A DNA stretch of 64,000 bases, taken from Tropicimonas aquimaris. GTDB lineage: Bacteria > Pseudomonadota > Alphaproteobacteria > Rhodobacterales > Rhodobacteraceae. Below, one piece after another: positions 25,360 to 34,229 of this stretch; within the stretch, counting starts at the first letter, position 1, and each line of letters begins with the position of its first letter. The stretch covers positions 248,001-312,000 of the forward strand of contig NZ_JBHTJT010000008.1 of the NCBI RefSeq assembly GCF_042676185.1, written 5' to 3'. The translations under genes and the position numbers were made by a program. The notes below the pieces were generated by a model that had not been told where the DNA came from, did not search any database, and was given only the letters and a program-made list of their open reading frames with translations.

Positions 25360-26586
25360 ATGAAGATTACCAGTGCAAAAGTGTTCGTCGGCGGGCCCGG
25401 AAAAAACTACGTCACGCTCAAGATCGAGACGGATCAGGGCATCCACGGCCTCGGTGATGCGACGATCAACGGGCGAGAGACCCTGACGGCGGCCTACCTG
25501 CAGGACTACACCGTCCCGAACCTGATCGGGAAAGATCCGCGCAACAGCGAGGACATCTGGCAGTTCTTCTACCGCGGCGCCTATTTCCGGCGCGGCCCGC
25601 TGGCGATGACCGTCTTTGCTGCCGTCGACATGGCGCTCTGGGACATCAAGGCCAAGATCGCGGGGCTGCCGCTCTACCAGCTCTTCGGCGGCAAGAGCCG
25701 GGAGGGGGCGCTGGTCTATGCCCATGCCACCGGCTCCGATCTCGAGGACCTGATGGACTCGATCTCCTATTACGTTGAGCAGGGCTACAAGGCAGTGCGG
25801 GTACAATGCGGCGTGCCGGGCATGCCGAGCGCCAGCTACGGCGTCTCAGAGGGCAAGGGGCAGAACCGCAACTACATTACCGATTTCAGCGGCATCATCC
25901 CGAAGGAAGAGATCTGGGACACCGATCTCTACATGCGCTACATGCCCGGCGCGCTGGCCGAGATCCGCGACCGTTTCGGCCCCGACCTCAAGATCCTGCA
26001 CGACGTGCACCACCGCCTGCTGCCGCGCGAGGCGGCGGAATTCGCCAAGGCGGTGGAGCCGGTACGGCTCTACTGGCTGGAAGACCCGACACCGGCCGAC
26101 GATCAGGACGCGCTGCGCCTGCTGCGGCAGCATTCCACGGTGCCGATCGCCATCGGCGAAGTGTTCAACTCGATCTGGGATTGCAACAAGCTGATCGAGA
26201 ACGAGTTGATCGACTTCATCCGCGTGGCCGTGAGCCATGTCGGCGGCATCACCCACGCGAGGCGGATCGTCGATCTGGCGGCGATGCACCACGTCCGCAC
26301 CGGTTTTCACGGCGCCCCGAGCCATTCGCCGATCTGCATGGCGGCGCAGGCGCATCTGAACGTCTGGGCGCCGAATTTCGGCATCCAGGAATACCTGGTG
26401 CTGGGCACGCCGGAGTGCGATGCGCTCTTTCCCTCGGAGCATTACCTCAAGGACGGGCTGTTTCATGTCAGCGACGCGCCGGGCCTCGGGATCGATTTCG
26501 ACGAGAAAGAAGCGGCGCGGTATAGCTACAAGCCCGGAAGCCTGCCCGTCGCCCGTCTCGAAGACGGAACGCTCTGGAACTACTGA
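25360..26586 (+). CDS. manD: D-mannonate dehydratase-like enolase-superfamily enzyme
   Basis: A 408-residue mandelate-racemase-subgroup protein very like bacterial ManD: MKITSAKVFVGGPGKNYVTLKIETDQG, GDATINGRE, FYRGAYFRRGPLAMT, AAVDMALWDIKAK, the SASYG and KEEIWDTDLYMRYMP segments, metal ligands in ILHDVHHRL, WLEDPTPA and AIGEVFNS, and the HGAPSHSP catalytic histidine loop. ManD dehydrates D-mannonate to 2-keto-3-deoxygluconate; some relatives use D-gluconate or are low-activity, so the exact substrate is uncertain. An AGAGG site supports the start. The operon context indicates hexuronate/aldonate breakdown. Confidence 0.88.
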   Translation: MKITSAKVFVGGPGKNYVTLKIETDQGIHGLGDATINGRETLTAAYLQDYTVPNLIGKDPRNSEDIWQFFYRGAYFRRGPLAMTVFAAVDMALWDIKAKIAGLPLYQLFGGKSREGALVYAHATGSDLEDLMDSISYYVEQGYKAVRVQCGVPGMPSASYGVSEGKGQNRNYITDFSGIIPKEEIWDTDLYMRYMPGALAEIRDRFGPDLKILHDVHHRLLPREAAEFAKAVEPVRLYWLEDPTPADDQDALRLLRQHSTVPIAIGEVFNSIWDCNKLIENELIDFIRVAVSHVGGITHARRIVDLAAMHHVRTGFHGAPSHSPICMAAQAHLNVWAPNFGIQEYLVLGTPECDALFPSEHYLKDGLFHVSDAPGLGIDFDEKEAARYSYKPGSLPVARLEDGTLWNY

Positions 26587-26607
26587 GGCCGTCGAGGGGA
26601 GAGCAGC

Positions 26608-27600
26608 ATGGCAGACAGGGACGGGATCACCGATGTCGTCACCAACGTGGAATACGAAGGTCCGCTGTGGGAACGGATCCGCGAGATATTCGCGCCGGCG
26701 ACCGTCATCCGCGTCGCGACCGGAGACCTCGACGGGCTGAAACAGGCGATGGACCGGGCCGATGTCGCTATCCTCGCCGAGCTTCCGGCGCCCGAGGAAA
26801 TCAAGGGACGCCGGCTCGAGTGGGTTCACATCACCCATGCCGGGCTCGACCGCGTGGCGCGGCCCGAAATCCTGGAGCGCGGGATACGGCTCTCTGGTTC
26901 GGCCGGCTACTCGGTGGAAACGCTGGCCGAGCATGCGCTCTTCTTCATGCTGGCGCTCTCCTGCCGGGCGATGGACCTCTTCGACAGTCAGAGGCGCGGG
27001 GCATGGGAGAAGTCCGGCCGCCAGCACCTTCGCAGCCTCTACAAGCAGACCGTCGGGATCGTCGGGCTGGGTCATATCGGCAAGGCGCTGGCGGTGCGTT
27101 GCGAGGCGATGGGGATGAACGTGCTGGGCTTTCGCCGCCGCGATGGCGAGGCGGTCCCCGGCGTCCACGAGATCTATTGTGAGGAGCGCGGCGGGAGCCT
27201 TGGGGACATGCTGGCCCGGTCGGATTACGTGGTACTGGCCGTACCGCTGACCAACGCAACGCACGGGATGATCGGCGCGGCGGAGCTGGCGCTGATGAAG
27301 CCAACCGCGCATCTCGTGAATATCGCGCGCGGCAATGTCATTGACGAGCCCGCCCTGATCCGTGCGCTCGAAACCGCACGGATCGCCGGCGCCGGGCTCG
27401 ACGTGTTCGCGCAGGAACCGCTGCCCGCCGAAAGCCCGCTCTGGCGCCTGCCGAACGTCATCGTCACCCCGCACACCTCTCCGCGCGAGCCGGACCGCGA
27501 CGAAAGGGCGGTTGAGCTGATCGCCGAGAACTATCGCCGTTTCCTCGCCGGCGAGCCGCTGAAGAACGAACTTACGGCCGGTTCGATCTACACGGCGTGA
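26608..27600 (+). CDS. D-isomer-specific 2-hydroxyacid dehydrogenase
   Basis: A 330-residue NAD(P)-dependent dehydrogenase. The nucleotide motif GLGHIGKAL is near residue 152, and the catalytic trio is in view: Arg in NIARGNVID, Glu in AQEPLP and His in VTPHTSP. A GGGGAGAG ribosome site precedes the ATG, 21 bases after the ManD-like gene. In this pathway it may reduce a 2-keto-sugar acid, hydroxypyruvate or glyoxylate. Confidence 0.9.
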   Translation: MADRDGITDVVTNVEYEGPLWERIREIFAPATVIRVATGDLDGLKQAMDRADVAILAELPAPEEIKGRRLEWVHITHAGLDRVARPEILERGIRLSGSAGYSVETLAEHALFFMLALSCRAMDLFDSQRRGAWEKSGRQHLRSLYKQTVGIVGLGHIGKALAVRCEAMGMNVLGFRRRDGEAVPGVHEIYCEERGGSLGDMLARSDYVVLAVPLTNATHGMIGAAELALMKPTAHLVNIARGNVIDEPALIRALETARIAGAGLDVFAQEPLPAESPLWRLPNVIVTPHTSPREPDRDERAVELIAENYRRFLAGEPLKNELTAGSIYTA

Positions 27601-27735
27601 TGCCTCCGGGCCGGTTTCCGCCGGCTCGGAAATTTATCTTGCTTTCCGCCGCTTGCGCCCCGAGGCTGATGCGAGGGGTCACGATCGATCACACGGCCGG
27701 CCCTTGGGCGGCCTGCCTCCAGAAAAGGAGCCACG

Positions 27736-28764
27736 ATGTTCTACGACCGACTGACCCTCCGCCGTTTCCTGCTGCAGGAATACCGCACCCACGGGGTCGA
27801 GAAGGATCTCGTCTTCCTGCTCGAAGACATTGCCACCGCCTGCCGCGAGATCTCCTTCGCGATCCGGAACGGGGCGTTCTTCGGCACGCTCGGCAGCGCG
27901 GCGTCCAAGAACGTGCAGGGCGAGACCCAGAAGGAGCTCGACATTTTCGCCAACGACCAGTTTGTCAACCATATCCGCAACTGCAGCCGGGTGGCGGCGC
28001 TGGTCTCTGAAGAAGTCGAGGAGGTCATCTGGCTCAAGGACAGCCCGGCGGCAGGCGATTACATCGTCTATTTCGACCCGCTCGACGGCTCGTCCAACCT
28101 GGACGTCAACCTCTCCGTCGGCTCGATCTTCTCGATCGTGCAACTGCCCGAGGCCATCGCGGCCGGCGACGTCGCCTCCGTTCTGCGCCCGGGCACCGAG
28201 CAGATCTGCGCCGGATACTCGATCTACGGCCCCGCTACGACGCTGGTGCTCACGCTCGGTCACGGGGTGCATGAATTCGTCAACCACCTCGGTACCGGGG
28301 AATTCCGGATCGTCTCCGGCCACATGAAGGTCGCTGAGGAAAGTGCGGAATTCTCCATCAACGCCTCTCGCTTCGGCGACTGGGACGCGCCGGTGCGCCG
28401 CTATATCGAGGAGTGCCTCGAAGGCGAGGCTGGGCCTCGGCGCAAGCGGTTCGGGATGCGCTGGAGCGGGTCCATGGTCGTCGACATTCACCGCATCCTG
28501 ACGCGCGGTGGCGTCTTCCTCTATCCGGAGGACCGAGACAACCGCGCGACCGGCGGCAAGCTGCGGCTGCTCTACGAGGCCAACCCGATGGGTTTCCTGA
28601 TAGAGCAGGCGGGCGGGATCGCCTCGACCGGCCGGGCACGGATCCTCGAGGTCCAGCCGACCTCGATCCACCAGCGTACGCCCGTTGTCCTCGGCTCGCG
28701 CAGCGAAGTCCTGCGGATCGAAGAGCACCACAGGCAGATGGACGGGGTCGCGGCGGCAGACTGA
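27736..28764 (+). CDS. fbp: Class I fructose-1,6-bisphosphatase
   Basis: A 342-residue FBPase I converting fructose-1,6-bisphosphate to fructose-6-phosphate. Family features are GSAASKNVQGETQKELDIFAND, the SEEVEE metal site, the hallmark DPLDGSSNLDVNLSVGSIFSI, and YSMNPMGFLIEQAGG-like text as EANPMGFLIEQAGG. An AAGGAG ribosome site precedes the ATG. It is the last gene on this strand of the sugar-acid block, 135 bases after the dehydrogenase. Its presence may let the cell turn triose products of the pathway back to hexose phosphate; that link is inferred. The following 297 bases hold no gene that I can see. Confidence 0.95.
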   Translation: MFYDRLTLRRFLLQEYRTHGVEKDLVFLLEDIATACREISFAIRNGAFFGTLGSAASKNVQGETQKELDIFANDQFVNHIRNCSRVAALVSEEVEEVIWLKDSPAAGDYIVYFDPLDGSSNLDVNLSVGSIFSIVQLPEAIAAGDVASVLRPGTEQICAGYSIYGPATTLVLTLGHGVHEFVNHLGTGEFRIVSGHMKVAEESAEFSINASRFGDWDAPVRRYIEECLEGEAGPRRKRFGMRWSGSMVVDIHRILTRGGVFLYPEDRDNRATGGKLRLLYEANPMGFLIEQAGGIASTGRARILEVQPTSIHQRTPVVLGSRSEVLRIEEHHRQMDGVAAAD

Positions 28765-29061
28765 CCGCCGCCGGCTGACGGCATATTGCAGCGCAGATTG
28801 CGAAGAAGCCGTGGGCGGCGCAGTCAGGGGCTTTCAACTGCGTGCCGTGTGGTGAAGCGCATCCCGTTTAACAGACTGTCTTTCAGTGCCTTGCGGCGCC
28901 ATTTTAAGTCATTGCCTTAGTTCTCCAAACTTCGTCCTCTCTGCACATTCGACTGCCAGACTCGACTCAGCCGCTGTCCGGCCAGTGCGCGTGCTCGCAG
29001 ACTTCGGAAGTCACCGGACAGCGCCGTCTGTCCAAGCGACGTTTCGGAGGGTGGTCCGACC

Positions 29062-29277
29062 ATGACAATCAAGAGCATTCACGGCTGCATCGGCTGCGGG
29101 GAATGCGTGAAATCCTGCCCCTGCGATGTGCTTCGCCTCGACCCAGGCAACGGCAAGGCGGTCATCGCCTATCCTGCAGATTGCCAGATCTGTCACCTGT
29201 GCCGGATGTACTGCCCCGTCGACGCGATCGAAATGGCGCCGGAGAAATCCATCCCCGTGATCGTCGCCTGGGGATGA
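29062..29277 (+). CDS. Two-cluster ferredoxin (AprB-like), 71 residues
   Basis: A small dicluster ferredoxin. Both 4Fe-4S motifs are clear: CIGCGECVKSCPCD (residues about 9-22) and CQICHLCRMYCPVD (about 42-55). There is no signal peptide, so it sits in the cytoplasm or on the inner face of the membrane. The arrangement recalls the beta subunit of adenylylsulfate reductase, but the large AprB tail is absent. Ribosome site GGAGGG lies ten bases upstream. Its stop overlaps the next start (ATGA), so it is translationally coupled to the membrane protein and presumably feeds it electrons. Confidence 0.93.
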   Translation: MTIKSIHGCIGCGECVKSCPCDVLRLDPGNGKAVIAYPADCQICHLCRMYCPVDAIEMAPEKSIPVIVAWG

Positions 29278-29948
29278 ACATAAAACGCGATCCGAAAGCC
29301 CTCGTCCTTTTCGCGGCCCTTCGCATGTTCGTTCTGCTCCCGGTCGTTCTGCATTTTGCGGCGGACGTGCCGCGCCGCTCGTTGCTGAAAGAGGGGCTGT
29401 CGGTGCTGACAGTGTTGGCCCTTGTTGCGGTGTTTGCGCAGTTCTTCCTCGCCCGCAGCCTGCCCATCGTACTGCGCCTCTTCAGGGCGCCTGCGGTGCA
29501 GCGCGTGCACAGGGTGGTGGGCTACATCGCCATTGCGCTGCTCGCCGTGCATCCCTTCCTGATCGTCCTGCCGCGCTATTTCGAAGCCGGGGTCCGGCCG
29601 CTTGACGCGCTGTTAACGATGCTCACCGATTTCGAGAGCCTTGGCGTGGTCCTCGGGCTTGTCGCCTGGGCACTGATGGTGCTGCTCGGCGCCGCCGCCT
29701 ATTGGCGGATGTGGCTGATCCGGCGGCATGGGATCCGCTACCGCGCGTGGCGCTACCTGCATGGCGGCATAGCAATCGGCTTTGTCGTGATCGGGCTCTG
29801 GCACGCGATCGAACTTGGGCGGCACACCGGCCTGCTGCTGGGGGGCTTCCTCGCGATGCTCGCGGCTGTGGGTATCGCCGTATTGCTTCGCCTCTATCTG
29901 TCCGAACGCTCGCGGCTTGCGCGCTTTGTCCAGGGAGTTTCCTCATGA
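29274..29948 (+). CDS. Ferric-reductase-like transmembrane cytochrome b protein
   Basis: A 224-residue integral membrane protein with about six hydrophobic helices, of the ferric-reductase-like/YedZ-NOX type. Histidines suited to heme ligation occur in VQRVHRVVGY and LLAVHPFLIV, and in WRYLHGGIAI and GLWHAIELGR, that is, two pairs on two helices. It has no C-terminal flavin or NAD domain. It overlaps both neighbours by four bases, and is placed to carry electrons from the cytoplasmic ferredoxin across the membrane to the exported flavoprotein. Confidence 0.85.
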   Translation: MNIKRDPKALVLFAALRMFVLLPVVLHFAADVPRRSLLKEGLSVLTVLALVAVFAQFFLARSLPIVLRLFRAPAVQRVHRVVGYIAIALLAVHPFLIVLPRYFEAGVRPLDALLTMLTDFESLGVVLGLVAWALMVLLGAAAYWRMWLIRRHGIRYRAWRYLHGGIAIGFVVIGLWHAIELGRHTGLLLGGFLAMLAAVGIAVLLRLYLSERSRLARFVQGVSS

Positions 29949-31717
29949 GCCGTTCAGACATCTCCGCCAACCCGAGCCGCCGTACCTTCATCGGTCTCGC
30001 CGGAGCGGCCACTGGACTGGCCGCGGCCGGGTTCGGCGCCGGCTGGGCCGAGAACCCGTCCCGGATCGATACCGCCGCCATAGACGGCACCGCGCATGAA
30101 ACCGATGTTCTGGTGATCGGCGGCGGCATGGCTGGCCTGTTCGCTGCCGTTAAGGCCCACGATGCCGGGGCGCGGGTGTTGATGGTCTCGAAGGGGCGGC
30201 TCGGCGCCTCCGGCATGACACCCTTTGCCAAGGGGTTCTTCGTCTTCGATCCGGAGACGGAGAGCGGCAGCATCGACGATTTTGTCGACGGCGTGTCGCG
30301 CTCGGCGCTCGGGACCAACAATCCTGTCTTCACCCGGCAGCTGGCCGAGCATGCGTTGAAGCGAGCCCGAGAGCTGCGCGACTGGGGCTTCTTCGATCAG
30401 ACGCTATCGCATCGACCGTTCCTAAAGCCGATCGCGGCCCGCGGCATCGCGCAGCTGGAGCGGGTCATGGTCACCCACCTGATCCGCGAGGCGGGCCGGA
30501 TCGCCGGCGCCGTGGGCTTCAGCCTCGATGGCGTGGGCGAGGTCATCACCCTGCGCGCCCGCGCCGTGGTGCTCTGCACCGGGGCGGGAGGCTTCAAGCC
30601 GAATGGCTTCCCGGTTTGCGACCTGACCCACGACGGAACGGTCATGGCCTACCGCATCGGCGCCTGGGTGACCGGGAAGGAATGGAACGACGGCCATGTC
30701 ACTCGTTCCACGAACCCCGCCGCCTGTTTCGACGCCTGGGGCGACATGTTCGAACGGGTGCCCGGGACCAACGGGGTGGAGATCCACCACGACCTCGGGG
30801 TCGACATGAACTATGTCGCATACCGGACCGGGAATCCGCTGGCGGGCGGACCGCCGGCCAGTGTCGACACCGCGGCAGTCAGCGGCGGGCCGGTGACGCC
30901 CGAGGAATTCCGGCGCAGGCCAGGTGGGCCAGCAGGGCCGGAAGGCGAGGGCGGCCCGCCTGAGCGCGGCGGCATGGACCGGCGTCCGCCGCCGCCGGGC
31001 GGCAAGGGCGGCGGGCCCGGTCCGATGCAGGGCGGGCAGATGGGCGGCGCCTCCGCCGGCATGGCCATCCACAAATCCGAGGGGCTGGTGCCGGTCGACG
31101 ACCGCGGGGCCTCGACGGTTCCGGGGCTCTACGCTGCCGGGGACGCGCTCGGCTCGCACATGGCGGGCGGGATCTACACCCAGATCGGTTCCTCGCTGGC
31201 CGGTTCGGCGGTTCAGGGGGCGATTGCCGGAGAGGCGGCTGCGGGTTACGCGCGCGTGGTCGACCTTGCCGAGGTGCCTTCGGTCCGGCTGGACGGGATC
31301 AGGGCGGAGATGCTCGCGCCGCTCATGCGCAAGGCGGGTTATGGCCCGACCTGGGTGACCCAGACGCTGCAGGGCATCATGATCCCCAACTTCGTGCTCT
31401 ACATCAAGAAAGAGAGCCTGATGCGAGCCGCTCTGGCCTATGTGGAAGAGCTGCGCGACCACTATGTGCCGATGCTGCGCGCGGGCGACCTGCACGAGCT
31501 GCGCCTGGCGCACGAGACGGCGAACATGATCGTTTCCGCAGAGATGAAGCTGCGCGCCTCGCTGATGCGCACCGAGAGCCGGTGCAGCCACTACCGCCTC
31601 GACTACCCCGAAACCGATGAAGAGGACTGGCGTGCCTGGATCAACATCCATCGCGGCGAGGACGGGACAATGCAGCTGGAGAAGCAGCCCTTCGACGCCT
31701 GGCCGTTGCTTGGATAG
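29945..31717 (+). CDS. Tat-exported FAD-binding flavoprotein, FrdA/AprA superfamily
   Basis: A 590-residue flavoprotein of the fumarate reductase/succinate dehydrogenase/AprA superfamily. A Tat signal (SRRTFIGLAGAATGLAAAGF, residues 11-30) is followed by the FAD motif TDVLVIGGGMAGLFAAVKA (from about residue 54), SKGRLGASGMTPFAKG, and the C-terminal FAD segment VPGLYAAGDALGSHMAGG near residue 395. Residues about 312-372 are an unusual Gly/Pro/Arg-rich low-complexity insert. The C-terminal helical domain resembles those of AprA/SdhA-like reductases. The substrate is unknown; being exported with a membrane cytochrome and ferredoxin, it is probably a periplasmic reductase or oxidase. Confidence 0.88.
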   Translation: MSRSDISANPSRRTFIGLAGAATGLAAAGFGAGWAENPSRIDTAAIDGTAHETDVLVIGGGMAGLFAAVKAHDAGARVLMVSKGRLGASGMTPFAKGFFVFDPETESGSIDDFVDGVSRSALGTNNPVFTRQLAEHALKRARELRDWGFFDQTLSHRPFLKPIAARGIAQLERVMVTHLIREAGRIAGAVGFSLDGVGEVITLRARAVVLCTGAGGFKPNGFPVCDLTHDGTVMAYRIGAWVTGKEWNDGHVTRSTNPAACFDAWGDMFERVPGTNGVEIHHDLGVDMNYVAYRTGNPLAGGPPASVDTAAVSGGPVTPEEFRRRPGGPAGPEGEGGPPERGGMDRRPPPPGGKGGGPGPMQGGQMGGASAGMAIHKSEGLVPVDDRGASTVPGLYAAGDALGSHMAGGIYTQIGSSLAGSAVQGAIAGEAAAGYARVVDLAEVPSVRLDGIRAEMLAPLMRKAGYGPTWVTQTLQGIMIPNFVLYIKKESLMRAALAYVEELRDHYVPMLRAGDLHELRLAHETANMIVSAEMKLRASLMRTESRCSHYRLDYPETDEEDWRAWINIHRGEDGTMQLEKQPFDAWPLLG

Positions 31718-31766
31718 ATCGCATTGCATGGCGCGCGATGGGGAAGCGCGCTCCATGCAATGGATC
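31717..31766. other. Stem-loop directly after the flavoprotein gene
   Basis: GATC plus CATTGCATGG (31722-31731) pairs with CCATGCAATG plus GATC (31753-31766), with an inner GCGCGC pairing. The hairpin begins at the last base of the stop codon. There is no T tract; it may be a 3' mRNA stabiliser or a rho-dependent end. Confidence 0.6.
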
Positions 31767-32355
31767 AGGCCGGAAGCCGGGTGCCTGTGTTGCGAACCAA
31801 TGGCACCCGGTCAAAGATCCGGCGGCCGATCGTGGTGTGCGGGCTTGGGGTAATCTCGTGTCCAGGGCGGGCTGCGGTTGGAGTTCGGGGGGCGCAGCCG
31901 CCCTGGACAGGGCTCCAGAGATTTTTTACCCGGTCGCTCGCGGGCTTGCTTGCCGCGTTCTGCAATCGGGGTCCGTGAGTGGGAGAGGTCTGGAGCGGTG
32001 TCTGCGCCGGCTCGTCCGTCATGGCCGCCGGCAGAAGGGTGATGATCGCGGCGCCGCTGTCCGGGTAGATGCCGGGAAAGCGCCGCTTGACGTGGGCAAG
32101 TTCAGCCGCGTTCGGAAGACGCCAGTCGGTGAAGCCGAAACGGGCGTCCGCGTTGTATTCGTTGACCCAGGCAAGGGCGTCGTACCAGTCGAGCCGGCCA
32201 GGGCAGGTAGCGAGCGTCCAGGTCAGACCGGTCTCGGCATCGCAGAGAACCGCCGTGTGCAAGGGCGTGTGCCCCTTGGTCGTGCGTCCTGCACGAGCGC
32301 TGGTCCGCGAGGCGATCTCGAGCCTGACCATCCGTTTCCGATCCCTTCGGTTCAT
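31765..32355 (-). pseudogene. Remnant of a DUF1566 (Lcl C-terminal domain) protein
   Basis: The segment 32241-32092 (minus strand) encodes DAETGLTWTL, DWYDALAWVNEYN and GFTDWRLPNAAEL, a clear DUF1566/Lcl_C pattern. It is a single short copy: upstream text is a basic non-homologous leader and downstream it runs into unrelated sequence before stopping. No ribosome site or signal peptide is apparent. I take it as a decayed fragment; a short active protein is less likely. Confidence 0.55.
31860..31908. repeat. Near-perfect inverted repeat
   Basis: GTCCAGGGCGGGCTGCG at 31860-31876 matches the reverse complement of 31893-31908 except for one extra G. A run of six Ts follows at 31922-31927, 13 bases past the stem. 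It could be a distant terminator for the flavoprotein operon or a mobile-element scar at the border of the decayed region. Confidence 0.6.
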
Positions 32356-32485
32356 CCGCCCTGCCGGCGCGGAGTTGGAACCGGCCCGGCAGGTGACCCA
32401 AGTCTCGACCCAGAATGTGTAGAGAGTAGGGAGATGCGCCTTGATGCGTGACCGTTTGGTGCGTCTTGCACGGAGGCGCCTTCTG

Positions 32486-33353
32486 TCAGACTTGGCATAG
32501 AGCCGCGGCACAGAGCGCGCGCCGCGGCTCCGGCCGCTTCATTCGGCCGAATGCATGTCCCAGATCGGCAAAACAGGCGCGTTCGTCGATCATCTTGGGC
32601 ACCTCGTCGGACATGGCTATGCCGAACCGCTTGATCTCGCAGACCGTCCAGCGCGGCGTGGGGATCTCGATCGCCGGGGTGTCGCAGAAGGCGGGCTACT
32701 CGTAGTCCAAATCCGGATCCTCCCAGACGCCGATCAGGTCCGGGGCGCCGAATGTGTTGGTCCAGGTGGCGTTGGCGATGTCCACCGTATTGCCGGTCTC
32801 GAGGAGCTTGCCGCCCATTGGGACGCCGTTGGAATGTCCAGATCGGCCGGAAGGCGGCGGCTGGGCGTATCGGCATGGATGAATATGCCGCTCCGCGAAG
32901 ACCCGGACCAGCGCCCAAGAGGCGAAGGTCGCGAATGTATCCTTTTGCATCTTGGCGTCAAATCTCGCGGCCGGCGTGTTCTCGCGCGGCCAGACCGCCT
33001 CGCGCCCGCCAGTGCCCGGCTCCGGCGCGCCGCTGGAGTGCATGCCGTAGAAGCTGTCCCCCTGAGCAGTCGCCATGCCGATGTGCGCATCGGTGGCGCC
33101 GACCATGCCGACCTTCAACGGGTTCACCTCGAGACCCTTCTCGATCTGAAAGCCACGCCTCCGCCCGGGCGTATTCCCCGGCGAGCATCTCGGCGTCCTT
33201 GGCCCTGGTGCCGTTCAGGTTCGCCGCATCCTGGCTGTCGAAAGCGGCGAACGCGTCATTGTAGCCGGGGAACGGGAGTGCCTCGTCGTCGCCCATGATC
33301 CAGGTCACCTCGTAGAGCGGTTCGAACTGGGCGCGCAGCGAGGCGATCTCCAT
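32486..33353 (-). pseudogene. Degenerate DUF3604 protein gene (C-terminal part)
   Basis: The C-terminal part of a DUF3604 protein spread over broken frames. Frame one (to about 33150) reads FEPLYEVTWIMGDDEALPF and NLNGTRAKDAEMLAGEYARAEAWL. After a frameshift near 33150 a second frame reads FQIEKGLEVNPLKVGMVGATDAHIG and ends at an amber codon (32696-32698) after EDPDLDYE. Beyond the amber the same frame continues AIEIPTPRWTVCEIKRFGIAMS, the normal DUF3604 tail. The N-terminal few hundred residues are missing. Both a frameshift and an in-frame stop make a functional product very unlikely. Confidence 0.88.
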
Positions 33354-34229
33354 TCCTAAGCAGCAGAGACACGCTGCGCGATCGAAGAACGCGGTAAGGT
33401 TCCGATCAATTCAGATCGTGCGCAATTCAGCCGCTGTGCGGATTTCCGACGTCGCCAGCAAGTCATCCGGGAGGGGGGGGATGAAGCCGTGGTGCGCCTG
33501 CCAATGTCTGCGAGGGGCAGTTCTCCGAACAGGTCCGATAGCTTCCGGACACCTGTCCAGTCTGGTCCGGTCCTGAGACGCTGGCGCCCGGGTAACGGAC
33601 ATTCGGCCATTACCGGCCCGCAAGAGCGTCCGCAGCATGCGGTCCACACGTATCGTCCGCAAATGCACATGCCGCGGTTGGCCCATTACTACCCGGAATG
33701 GCCTGTAAATGGTTCGCCGGAATGTCCTCTCCGTCTCTGCGCAGTCATCCACGGTCGGAGGCTGGTCGGAATGTGCGTCCATGAAGGAGCATGCGCGCCA
33801 GGTAATGCGCACATGGCCGCGCTGGTGGGCCGGGCAGACGAGGTGGGTGGTGGCTCGGGTGATCTGGTGGGCCAGGTATCGCAGCCGTACTTGCTCCACG
33901 CCCCGCGCCTGCAAGCCGTTATCGTGTAGGCCGCGGTTGGAGAGGCGCAGCGCCGTGAGCTCAAGACCGATGCGCGATGGTTTACGGAATCTGCTCTGCC
34001 CGTTCTTCGCTTGGTCGATCGTCAGGTCGAAGGGAGAGGCCGAATCCGTCAGGCCAGGTGATGCTCATGCCTGCGGCCATGTGGCAGCGAGGCCGGTAGG
34101 GCAGGAAGCGAGGGCGTTTGCACGCGCCTCCGGGACGCGGGGCGCCCCGGAGCGGGGATGTGTCTGGGTCTGCCGCCCATCGGAGGGGCAGGCAAAGCCG
34201 AGGGTGTCCGGCGCCGCGATGCCGGACGC
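33354..34229. other. Unassigned stretch beside the pseudogenes
   Basis: Some 875 bases between the DUF3604 remnant and the DUF3830 gene. Short open frames exist on both strands, but none has a ribosome site, consistent family pattern or plausible composition. It looks like decayed or foreign sequence, perhaps where a deletion removed the 5' part of the DUF3604 gene. Confidence 0.55.

Noticed and set aside
31717..31908. Insertion sequence bounded by the inverted repeats
   Set aside because: The two repeats are separate hairpins, not a matched pair of ends, and no transposase or target duplication was seen.
33356..34019. Possible genes on either strand between the DUF3604 remnant and the DUF3830 gene
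   Set aside because: Several overlapping open frames exist but none has a ribosome site or a recognisable family pattern.
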